The notes below the pieces were generated by a model. It saw nothing but the letters and a program-made list of their open reading frames with translations. It did not search any database and was not told where the DNA came from. From DAOTWY01 sp003696565 (lineage in GTDB: Bacteria; Chloroflexota; Anaerolineae; Aggregatilineales; Phototrophicaceae), in NCBI GenBank assembly GCA_034435635.1, contig DAOTWY010000081.1, positions 1 through 26,940 on the forward strand: DNA of 26,940 bases. The letters run 5' to 3'. This document shows positions 1 through 6,827 of this stretch, one piece after another. The first letter of the stretch is position 1; every line of letters begins with the position of its first letter. The translations under genes were made by a program, and so were the position numbers.

Positions 1-18
1 GTTATGGAGATAGTGGTA

Positions 19-378
19 ATGCCGTTAAATGTCTTAATTGTTGAAGACGACCCTGGACTTAGAACAATTTATCAACGTGTTTTACGTGACACAGATTGCA
101 ATATAATAGAAACAACAAATGCAATTGACGCATTAAATATTTTAGAAACAACAACACCCGATGTTATCTTTTTAGATATGATGTTGCCTCAATTAGGTGG
201 AGAAGCTGTTTTAGAACATATTCAAAACAACTCAGGTTTTGAGAATACAAAAATAGTGATTGTTTCATCAAACAAGCATTTTCAAGTTTATGCCAAACAA
301 TCCGCCCAAGTTGAATTTGTCCTCAAACCAATCCGTCCAGATCAAATCCGCACATATGTTAATCATGCCTTTGTGTAA
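19..378 (+). CDS. Receiver-only response regulator (CheY-like)
   Basis: A stand-alone two-component receiver domain of about 119 residues with no output domain, so it probably signals by protein-protein contact. Visible landmarks are the acidic pair at D10/D11, the phospho-acceptor Asp at D53 in the FLDMMLP segment, the Ser pair S83-S84 at the switch position, and the conserved Lys at K103 in the LKP motif, giving a complete receiver. I chose the ATG at 19 because GGAGA lies 8 nt upstream; an in-frame ATG at 4 would add five residues and has no visible ribosome-binding site within the window. The gene is 44 nt upstream of the membrane protein gene at 423 on the same strand, so the two may be co-transcribed. 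Its histidine kinase is not in this window. Confidence 0.9.
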   Translation: MPLNVLIVEDDPGLRTIYQRVLRDTDCNIIETTNAIDALNILETTTPDVIFLDMMLPQLGGEAVLEHIQNNSGFENTKIVIVSSNKHFQVYAKQSAQVEFVLKPIRPDQIRTYVNHAFV

Positions 379-398
379 CCCCTAACCTCAGGTAAAAT

Positions 399-418
399 GC
401 ACTCTGAGAGAGGAGTGC
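399..418 (+). promoter_or_regulatory. Hairpin overlapping the ribosome-binding site of the gene at 423
   Basis: GCACTC (399-404) and GAGTGC (413-418) are perfectly complementary around an 8-nt purine-rich loop. The Shine-Dalgarno AGGAG (411-415) for the ATG at 423 lies partly in the right arm, so folding would hide part of it. The stem is short (6 bp), and a regulatory role is inferred only from position. Confidence 0.4.
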
Positions 419-422
419 CTTT

Positions 423-2540
423 ATGCCATTTGAGTTTGAAGCCCTGGTTGGACATCTCTACATTGTTGGGGGGCGTTCTATCAGCACTGCGCCACCAGGC
501 ACATTGTGTGAAGTCGCCCCTAAAAAAGCCGCCCGTGGACGTGAAACAGATACAATTTTCGTTGTGGTTACACCAGCGGGTGATGTGCTTGCACCAGTTG
601 CATTTTATGAACAAATGGCACAACTTGCTGCACAAAAATACTTCACGAGTACCGGAAGTGTCACCGCTGGGCTAAGAAGTGTTATTGAACATATCAATCA
701 AAACCTTTATGACTATAACCAAAAGAATCCCAAACACTATCAAGCCAATTTGTTGTGTGCTGTGTTACGCGGCTCAGATTTAATTGTGGGGCGTGTGGGG
801 TGTATAGCCACAATTGTTCAAAGCAGTGGTATCACAACATCATTCCCAGAAGATTTAAGTGACAAACAAGCGTTATATACAGAACCGTTAGGTCTACAAC
901 CAACGCCGACAATTAAGATGGCGCAGTTTAGTGTAAACAACGGAACCCGTGTTGTTTTTGGGGATTCTCATGTTGCAGAGATTGGTATTGAGCGCATTCG
1001 AGTTTCTTTAATGAGTATTGATATTGCAACTGTGTTGGCTAGTATTAAAGAAGCTGCGCGGCTCCAACTTTCTGCACTTGTGGCTGAGTTCGTCCCGCCG
1101 GAATTGCCATCCGAGCCAACGATTCCACAAGCAGAATCCACAACAGATATCTTAAAATCACGCAATATCGCCCCACGGGAAGATTTGCCAATTAAAATCC
1201 CCACAGACTCTAAGCGCAACCGTCCGCCAGGGAGAATTAGCATTGTATGGCGACGGATACAACGAATACTCGGACGCATCGCCTTAAAATTGGCTAACCT
1301 ATTGCGCGTTATAATCAGAATGCTTAACCACTTTTTTACAACAGAAGATGAACAAAACCGCCGTTGGCTTTCTTCTCCACTGGGGCTTGGGACAATTGTT
1401 TTATTCCCTTTTGCAGTGGTTATGCTGGTGGTCATCCTATGGTTAAGTGGGACGGATACTAGTGAATTTGAAATCTGTATAGAAGAAGTCAACAGTCGTG
1501 TAGAAATTGCCCGTAGCCCGAGCATTGCAAACAGTGACCGCGAACAGATACTCAGCGCGTGGCAGCTTGTTTTAACAAAAGTCTCAGAATGTGAAGCAAT
1601 GCGCCAGGGAGACCCCAGCCTGTCAGAAATTCGACGAGAAGGGCAAGCTGTTATCGACCGTCTGCAATCTGTCACACGCCTAGAAGCTATCCCGCTAGCC
1701 TCTATGCCAGAAGCCATACTGACAAAAATCGTACTAGAGGGACGCAACTTATTTGTGTTAGATCAGCGTAATATGCAAGTTTATCATATCGCGCTATCTG
1801 AAGATGGACTTTCAACAACGCGCATTCCAAGCCCAATTTTACAGATGAGGCGCGGAGGAAATGCCAGCGGGATTAGTGTAGCGGATATTGTCGATATTGC
1901 TTATAACGATGTTGCGGATCGCTTTACTGCACTTGATACAAACGGCTTGCTCATTGAGTGTACTGTGACGTTTTTTGAGTGTAGTGGGCAGCGACTTATC
2001 ACCGATGATTGGGTGGAGCCTGTATCCATCACATTCTGGTCAGGCAACCTATATGTGTTAGATGCCTTTAATGGAACCCCTCAAATTTGGCGATATGAAC
2101 CTTCCGGAGGGCGATATGTTGAGCGTCCAAGTGAGTATTTTGGAGGGGGCAATTCACCTGTTTTACAAGGTGTCAATGACCTTGAAATTGAAGGGGGCAA
2201 CATCTACATCCTAACAGATGAAGGGCGGGTGTTGAAATATCGACAAGGAGAGGCTCTCAGTTTCGGCTTTGTCGCTTTTCCACCTGGTGAAGAAATCAAC
2301 CGGGCAGATTCAATGTATATGGATGATACTGTGACATCACAAAGCCTGTTTGTTGTTGATCAAAACCGGCGCACCATATACAAGACCTCGTTTAGTGGGC
2401 GGTTCAATGACAGTTATCGTATTACCAACGAGGACTATTTTAATCTTTTAGAAGCGGTTGCCGTGGATTCAACAAGTGGACGGGCGTTGTTATATGCTGT
2501 ATCTGGTAATACGGTTTTTGTAATGGAACTAGGAGAATGA
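423..2540 (+). CDS. Membrane protein: degenerate PP2C-like (PPM) domain, one TM helix, C-terminal beta-propeller
   Basis: A 705-residue protein in three parts. Residues 1 to about 225 follow the strand/helix pattern of PP2C-type Ser/Thr phosphatases, but the metal-binding Asp positions look replaced: VTPAG where a VxDGxGG motif is expected, RVGC where a NxGDS motif is expected, and FGDS near the usual SDG position. I therefore read it as a pseudophosphatase. A basic linker follows, then one hydrophobic helix at about 320-341. The C-terminal half (about 420-705) has roughly six repeats of the kind LYVLD, IYILTDEGRVLKY and LFVVDQN, as in NHL/SMP-type beta-propellers. By the positive-inside rule the phosphatase-like part is cytoplasmic and the propeller outside. 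The ATG at 423 has AGGAG 7 nt upstream. The stop is one base before the next start. The exact function is unknown; the domain reading rests on pattern recognition, not a profile search. Confidence 0.75.
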   Translation: MPFEFEALVGHLYIVGGRSISTAPPGTLCEVAPKKAARGRETDTIFVVVTPAGDVLAPVAFYEQMAQLAAQKYFTSTGSVTAGLRSVIEHINQNLYDYNQKNPKHYQANLLCAVLRGSDLIVGRVGCIATIVQSSGITTSFPEDLSDKQALYTEPLGLQPTPTIKMAQFSVNNGTRVVFGDSHVAEIGIERIRVSLMSIDIATVLASIKEAARLQLSALVAEFVPPELPSEPTIPQAESTTDILKSRNIAPREDLPIKIPTDSKRNRPPGRISIVWRRIQRILGRIALKLANLLRVIIRMLNHFFTTEDEQNRRWLSSPLGLGTIVLFPFAVVMLVVILWLSGTDTSEFEICIEEVNSRVEIARSPSIANSDREQILSAWQLVLTKVSECEAMRQGDPSLSEIRREGQAVIDRLQSVTRLEAIPLASMPEAILTKIVLEGRNLFVLDQRNMQVYHIALSEDGLSTTRIPSPILQMRRGGNASGISVADIVDIAYNDVADRFTALDTNGLLIECTVTFFECSGQRLITDDWVEPVSITFWSGNLYVLDAFNGTPQIWRYEPSGGRYVERPSEYFGGGNSPVLQGVNDLEIEGGNIYILTDEGRVLKYRQGEALSFGFVAFPPGEEINRADSMYMDDTVTSQSLFVVDQNRRTIYKTSFSGRFNDSYRITNEDYFNLLEAVAVDSTSGRALLYAVSGNTVFVMELGE

Positions 2541-2541
2541 T

Positions 2542-3288
2542 ATGCCTAAAATTGCCATAGACACCGGTGCGACACTAGATTACCTAGATGGTGCAGCAGG
2601 AGATAAACCGGTCATTATCTTGGTTCATGGCATGCTTGGGTCTGCACGTGTTCATTTTCCACGTATTATTGACTGGTTAAAAGATGACTTCCGGCTGGTG
2701 GGTCCAACGCTACGCGGTTATGGTGAATCCGACCCTAAACCACGCCGGTTTTCACCGCATTTTTATCATCATGATGCTGATGACCTATTAGCATTAATGG
2801 ATGCTTTAAATATCCAACAAGCTCATCTGCTAGGATATTCAGACGGGGGTGAGGCGGGGTTAATTGCAGCCGCGAAAGAGCCGCAACGGTTTCAGAAGGT
2901 AGTGGTATGGGGTGCAGTTGGTTACTTTGGACCGCAAATGCGCCCGGTAGCTCAGCGGATGTTCCCGGCAACGTGGATGACTGAAGAAGATAAGCAGCGT
3001 AATCATATCACAAATCCAGATGCGTTTGCGCTTAGTTGGATACAGGCTGTGCATAAGATCATTGATTCTGGGGGAGATGTTAGTCTTTCTATGGCACACC
3101 GGATTAAAGCGTCGTTATTGTTAATGTTAGGAAAAGAAGATCGCCTTAACCCAATTGAATATGGGCAGCGTTATATCGATCATGTACCGGATGGTAGATT
3201 AGTCACGTTTGAGTGTGGGCATGCCATTCATGATGAAGCATGGGAGGCATTCCAGCAGGTTGTTGGTGATTTTCTGCAATCGTCTTGA
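2542..3288 (+). CDS. Alpha/beta hydrolase
   Basis: A 248-residue single-domain alpha/beta-hydrolase of the usual length for this family. The oxyanion-hole HG is at H29-G30, the nucleophile elbow is GYSDGG with Ser100, the acid is probably D200 in LGKEDRL, and the catalytic His is probably H227 in ECGHAIHD. The layout resembles the valacyclovir hydrolase/BPHL and esterase group, but the substrate cannot be told from sequence. There is no signal peptide, so it is cytoplasmic. The start lies one base after the stop of the preceding gene (TGA-T-ATG) and its ribosome-binding site GGAG is inside that gene's end, so translation is probably coupled. Confidence 0.9.
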   Translation: MPKIAIDTGATLDYLDGAAGDKPVIILVHGMLGSARVHFPRIIDWLKDDFRLVGPTLRGYGESDPKPRRFSPHFYHHDADDLLALMDALNIQQAHLLGYSDGGEAGLIAAAKEPQRFQKVVVWGAVGYFGPQMRPVAQRMFPATWMTEEDKQRNHITNPDAFALSWIQAVHKIIDSGGDVSLSMAHRIKASLLLMLGKEDRLNPIEYGQRYIDHVPDGRLVTFECGHAIHDEAWEAFQQVVGDFLQSS

Positions 3289-3310
3289 GTTGAAAAGAGA
3301 TAAAACTCAA
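3285..3310 (+). promoter_or_regulatory. Stop/start hairpin between hydrolase and PPTase genes
   Basis: TTGAGTT (3285-3291) pairs perfectly with AACTCAA (3304-3310). The left arm contains the hydrolase stop codon TGA (3286-3288), the right arm ends on the A of the next ATG (3310), and the purine-rich ribosome-binding region is in the loop. A ribosome terminating on the upstream gene would melt this stem, which would suit translational coupling. This role is inferred. Confidence 0.35.
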
Positions 3311-3975
3311 TGAGTCACTGGCAGGTTGACCTGTACATAGGACACTATTCTGAGTTATACAAACGACAGGATGAACTCAGTATACTTTTGAGTGAGGATG
3401 AAAAAGCACGAGCAGCCCGATTTATCAGCGATGCCGTTCGTGATCGGTTTATCATCGGGCGTGGGTTTCTGCGTAAGACACTTGCGCGTTACACGCAAAC
3501 ACCTATTCGTTTCATATATGGGGTAAGAAACAAGCCATATGTTAAAGGGGTGTCATTCAATCTATCTCACTCACAAGATGTGCTATTGTTGGCAGTGACT
3601 CGTGGTGAAGTAGCGTTAGGGGTAGATGTAGAAGCAATTCGCCCAATGAAGGAAATGGAAACCGTCGCACGGGATAATTTTTCCGACTGGGAATATCAAC
3701 AGTGGTCAACCCTACCCCAATCGACAAGAACGAAAGCGTTTTACACGTGTTGGACGAGAAAAGAAGCGTATATCAAAGCCGTTGGTGATGGCTTTGCATT
3801 ACCCTTAGATGCGTTTGATGTCAGTGTTTTGCCGGATGATGATCCGCCGGATATCCTGCGCGCTGATGGAGATGATCCACACCGGTGGCGGCTATATCAC
3901 TTGGAGCCAGAAGCTGGGTATGTTGGGGCGTTGTGCATTGCTGGTGAGGCAGAGATTAGCGTGCCCTTCGATTAA
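3310..3975 (+). CDS. 4'-phosphopantetheinyl transferase, Sfp type
   Basis: Transfers the phosphopantetheine arm of CoA to a Ser of acyl or peptidyl carrier proteins. At 221 residues it has the length of Sfp/Gsp-type enzymes. Family motifs are present in order: FNLSHS at 83-88, the Mg-binding GVDVE with D106 and E108, and the WTRKEAYIKAVGDGF block with W148, K151, E152 and K156. It starts 21 nt after the hydrolase gene and is the last gene of the + strand run. No polyketide or peptide synthetase gene is in the window, so its carrier-protein partner is elsewhere; it may serve the fatty-acid ACP if no AcpS exists. Confidence 0.93.
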   Translation: MSHWQVDLYIGHYSELYKRQDELSILLSEDEKARAARFISDAVRDRFIIGRGFLRKTLARYTQTPIRFIYGVRNKPYVKGVSFNLSHSQDVLLLAVTRGEVALGVDVEAIRPMKEMETVARDNFSDWEYQQWSTLPQSTRTKAFYTCWTRKEAYIKAVGDGFALPLDAFDVSVLPDDDPPDILRADGDDPHRWRLYHLEPEAGYVGALCIAGEAEISVPFD

Positions 3976-3983
3976 TCTAAAAT

Positions 3984-4034
3984 AGTCTCCACGTTAATCT
4001 GACACGTTTTTATATTCATGCTAACGTTGAGACT
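3984..4034. terminator. Inverted repeat between convergent genes
   Basis: AGTCTC-c-ACGTTA (3984-3996) pairs with TAACGT-t-GAGACT (4022-4034), 12 of 13 positions, with a 25-nt loop. A second small stem TCCAC/GTGGA follows just downstream. It sits between the end of the PPTase gene and the end of the convergent TPR gene, where a two-way terminator is expected. There is no clear T-tract, so the terminator role is tentative. Confidence 0.35.
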
Positions 4035-4113
4035 GATCCACGGGGATTCTGTGGAGTAGGAACACATCATGTCCTCCACCAAAACGAGTACAGCCCAACT
4101 CTATTGATGGCAA

Positions 4114-5289
4114 TCAAGGAGAACATGGACCTTCTGGCGGGTATATCCATGTTTGGGGTAAATCTGCCTCCCGTACCATTTGCTGGAATTGATTATAAAG
4201 GGTACGTAACGCATTGCAGTCATTATTGATTTCTGCTGCTTCACCTTGCATCAACCAGCAATTAAGATTACGCTCTAAAATTGGGATGTTCTGCAATAAC
4301 TGTAAACTAGAACACCGATTCAGATAAGTTTGCGCTTGATCATAATCTCCTTGCATAAAATACTCCCGCCCTAGTTGATACCAAGCCTCTGCCCATGTGG
4401 GAGCCATTTGCACTGCCTCATGGCAATAGTTTAGAGCGCGATCTGATTCACGCAGCAAGATTGATAACTCACACATCCTGAGGCGAGCCTTCACGTTATC
4501 AGGATCAAAAGCCAACACGCTAAAATATGAGGCAGTTGCCGCACCTGCATCCCCAGTCTGCATGGCATATAACCCACGTTCAAAATAAAGCGTCAGTAGT
4601 CGCCCATTTTCGGTTAAGGCTAAATCAACTGCCTGCAGGGCATCATCATAGCGACCTAAATCATTGAGGCTGATGGCTAACGCTCGTTGGGCATCTAACC
4701 CGGCACCTGGAAGAGAAACGGCAATCTGAATTTGACGGAAAGCGTTTTCATAGCCGCCAACACGCCCATAAGCCAATGCTAATGACACGTTCGCCAGAAG
4801 GTGATCTGGTTTTTGTGCCAATACACGGCGGGCATATTCGGCAGCCTCGATCGCTTGATCATTTGCCTGCAATGCAAAGGCATGAACAGCCATCACATCT
4901 AAGTGGTAGGGGTATCGCTGGATGGCATCATGCGTGATTTGTAACGCCAGTTGACGGTCAACCGCACGATCATAATCTTCATAGCTACGATATATTAATG
5001 ACCGGACAAGCAAAACAAGCGCGCTAATTTGATCTGGGTATGTATTCCATATCTGCTGCGTGAGTTCCACAGCCAGATCAAGGTCACCTTCATCAAATGC
5101 ACGAGCTGCACGACGCAGATTAGTTTGTGGGCTATCCCCCTGGCTGAGATTAAGTCGTTGACCTATCCATGCCCAACCAATGAAAGCAATACCTGCCATC
5201 ACACCTAAAACTAATGTTAATGACAAGCACCCACCCCGTCTCTGTTGTTTACGGAATGTCAAATTAGAACGATGACGTTTAATTCGCAT
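4114..5289 (-). CDS. Membrane-anchored TPR protein
   Basis: About 391 residues. A very basic N-terminus (RIKRHR, RKQQRR) precedes a hydrophobic helix at about 20-42, which predicts a cytoplasmic N-end and an extracytoplasmic body. The remainder is a series of TPR-like helical repeats from about 60 to 370, recognisable by phrases such as AWYQLGREYFMQGDYDQA and residues A, G, Y, A and P at TPR spacing. It is likely a scaffold for protein contacts in the envelope; no enzyme domain is visible. I chose the ATG at 5289; an in-frame TTG at 5304 would add five residues without a better ribosome-binding site. The gene is flanked by convergent and divergent neighbours, so it is probably transcribed alone. 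Confidence 0.82.
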   Translation of the reverse strand: MRIKRHRSNLTFRKQQRRGGCLSLTLVLGVMAGIAFIGWAWIGQRLNLSQGDSPQTNLRRAARAFDEGDLDLAVELTQQIWNTYPDQISALVLLVRSLIYRSYEDYDRAVDRQLALQITHDAIQRYPYHLDVMAVHAFALQANDQAIEAAEYARRVLAQKPDHLLANVSLALAYGRVGGYENAFRQIQIAVSLPGAGLDAQRALAISLNDLGRYDDALQAVDLALTENGRLLTLYFERGLYAMQTGDAGAATASYFSVLAFDPDNVKARLRMCELSILLRESDRALNYCHEAVQMAPTWAEAWYQLGREYFMQGDYDQAQTYLNRCSSLQLLQNIPILERNLNCWLMQGEAAEINNDCNALRTLYNQFQQMVREADLPQTWIYPPEGPCSP

Positions 5290-5309
5290 CGATGATTCTT
5301 TCAAGTCAT

Positions 5310-5328
5310 GGTTATTGTAATAATAACC
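5310..5328. promoter_or_regulatory. Perfect 7-bp inverted repeat upstream of the TPR gene
   Basis: GGTTATT (5310-5316) and AATAACC (5322-5328) with a 5-nt spacer, 20 nt ahead of the ATG at 5289. The geometry suits either a dimeric repressor site or a small 5'-leader hairpin. No further evidence for a binding protein. Confidence 0.3.
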
Positions 5329-5490
5329 AATCCTGGCACACTTTGCAGCAAATTGGTATGTTTTGGGGCGTAATTAAAGAAACATACATCTTTGACATGT
5401 GGATCAATACCGCACGCTGTTGTTCATTTTGTTGATTATAAGCTATAAAATTCCTCGTTCTAACGGAATTGATGGAATTGCGTTTTAGCC

Positions 5491-5560
5491 GTCATCCCCC
5501 ATCCCCTTCTCCCGAACGCTATACTGGAAGAAGGGGCGAGATTTAGGGTGAGGGCAGCGG
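5491..5560. repeat. Degenerate GC-rich palindromic intergenic element
   Basis: Within AT-rich surroundings this block is C-rich then G-rich. CCCCTTCT (5503-5510) pairs perfectly with AGAAGGGG (5529-5536) around an 18-nt loop. The reverse-complement flank reads CCCTCACCCTAAATC, which resembles the interspersed palindromic elements common between genes in cyanobacteria, Chloroflexota and some proteobacteria. There is only one copy in the window, so calling it a repeat rests on resemblance. Confidence 0.4.
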
Positions 5561-5758
5561 CACAAATTTCATTTCCACCAAAAACGTTAAAACCAGTAAA
5601 ATTCACCCACCCCACTAATAATTTTCTCATTGCTTTTTAGCACTAACCTTGGTTAAATGGTGATAGATTCTTCACATCACTCATCACACTGATTAATAAA
5701 ATAAGCTATAGACTCCACCTATGGCTTAAATTTAAACCGTTTGATAAAGGATATTTTA

Positions 5759-6715
5759 ATGAGACAGATTCTTTCCCTATTTTTCCTGTTTTGCCTAACA
5801 ATACCGGCTTTTGCACAGGACGAAGCAGAAATGCAGCCCATCACTTTATATTTTGTTGCCACCGTGGGCAATGAGATGGCATCTTGTAGTCAGACTTATA
5901 CAAACATCGGCTTGGACGAAGCACAAATTAGCTTTAATGACTTTCGCCTCTATATCTCCAACATTCTATTGATTACTACAGATGGGGATTTAGTGCCGCT
6001 TCAATTAGAGCAAGATGGCTTATGGCAAGTTGAGGATGTCGTCTTGCTTGATTTTGAAGATGGCACAGCTGGATGTGCTACAACCGGAAACGAAGCGTTG
6101 AATGGTGAAATTCGTGGTATGGCACCGGTTAATGACTACGTCGGCGTTCGCTTTGATGTGGGGATACCCTTTGAACTCAACCATCAAGATGTTACAACCG
6201 CACCTTCTCCCTTGAATATCGCCGCCATGTTTTGGAGTTGGCAGGGTGGTTACAAGTTTATCCGTATTGATCTCGTTACAGATGCCACACAAAACGCCGC
6301 TTGGAATATTCATATCGGCAGCACCGGCTGTGAATCACCAGCTGCTGTTATAGCACCAACAGCGTTATGCGCACGTCCCAACATCACCACAATCAGCTTT
6401 GATGAATTTGATTTTGAAAACGATGTCATCGCTGTGGATTTGGCTACCCTTTTGGCTAACATTGCGTTGTATGAAAATACGCCTATGCCTCCTGGTTGTA
6501 TGTCTGGCATAGATGACCCAGACTGCCCCCTGATTTACCAGAATCTTGGTTTGTCTTTGCAGGATGGCGTTTGTCCTGATCAAGATTGTTCATCACAAAC
6601 GTTCTTTCATCTAGCAGATAGAGAAGATGTCATCTTGTTGGAGCGTACTGACATGATGATGCCTGATGAATCAATGGATGAAAGTAGTGAAAATCATCAC
6701 AATCACGGTGGTTGA
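5759..6715 (+). CDS. MbnP-family (MXAN_0976-like) secreted Cys-rich putative copper protein
   Basis: 318 residues with a clear signal peptide (MRQILSLFFLFCLTIPAFA, cut before Q20). The mature part carries family hallmarks of the MbnP/'metallo-mystery pair' proteins: FWSWQGGYKF (W159, W161), HIGSTGC (H185, C191), the GCMSG...DDPDCP segment and a late CPDQDCSSQ pair, with eight Cys in the mature protein. In characterised family members the MbnH partner oxidises a conserved Trp to kynurenine and the protein binds copper; this is family knowledge, and I cannot say which Trp here is modified. The C-terminus is unusual, rich in Met and His (MMMP, HHNHGG), a likely extra metal site. The ATG at 5759 has AAAGGA 7 nt upstream; an in-frame TTG at 5741 would spoil the signal peptide. 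The MbnH-like gene follows on the same strand. Confidence 0.85.
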   Translation: MRQILSLFFLFCLTIPAFAQDEAEMQPITLYFVATVGNEMASCSQTYTNIGLDEAQISFNDFRLYISNILLITTDGDLVPLQLEQDGLWQVEDVVLLDFEDGTAGCATTGNEALNGEIRGMAPVNDYVGVRFDVGIPFELNHQDVTTAPSPLNIAAMFWSWQGGYKFIRIDLVTDATQNAAWNIHIGSTGCESPAAVIAPTALCARPNITTISFDEFDFENDVIAVDLATLLANIALYENTPMPPGCMSGIDDPDCPLIYQNLGLSLQDGVCPDQDCSSQTFFHLADREDVILLERTDMMMPDESMDESSENHHNHGG

Positions 6716-6721
6716 TGATAT

Positions 6722-6798
6722 AATGGTGTTCTGAGAGTCTTCTAGGCGATTACCCCCATACGGTGATTGCCAACAAATAAGCTTCTCAGAACACTATT
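6722..6798 (+). other. 77-nt near-perfect extended hairpin between the MbnP- and MbnH-like genes
   Basis: The outer stem pairs 6722-6741 with 6779-6798 at 19 of 20 positions, counting G-U pairs; its core GTGTTCTGAGA/TCTCAGAACAC is perfect. The inner stem pairs GGCGATTACC (6745-6754) with GGTGATTGCC (6762-6771) at all ten positions using two G-U pairs, with a 7-nt loop. No T-tract follows, so it is not a classical terminator. It could be an mRNA stability or processing element, or a short MITE-like insertion. Starts of any coding sequence lie outside it. Confidence 0.7.
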
Positions 6799-6827
6799 GA
6801 GCATTGTTAAATAGACAGTGGATTGTG

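Larger units (their letters stand above)
5290..5758. other. 469-nt gene-free region between divergent genes
   Basis: No convincing reading frame is present. It holds a perfect inverted repeat GGTTATT/AATAACC (5310-5316, 5322-5328) just upstream of the TPR gene, a GC-rich hairpin element at about 5491-5560 (listed separately), and then an AT-rich stretch leading to the MbnP-like gene. A weak promoter match for that gene, TTCACA (5671-5676) with TAATAA (5694-5699) 17 nt later, can be picked out, but it is not strong evidence. Confidence 0.6.

Noticed and set aside
968..1747. Long open frame (259 codons) antisense to the pseudophosphatase gene
   Set aside because: It lies wholly inside a well-supported + strand gene, has a composition rich in Ser/Arg/Ile typical of antisense frames, and no recognisable domain or ribosome-binding site.
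5420..5449. TTGTTC and TATAAA at 18-nt spacing as a promoter for the MbnP-like gene
   Set aside because: It would leave a leader of about 300 nt, and the matches are no better than chance in an AT-rich gap.
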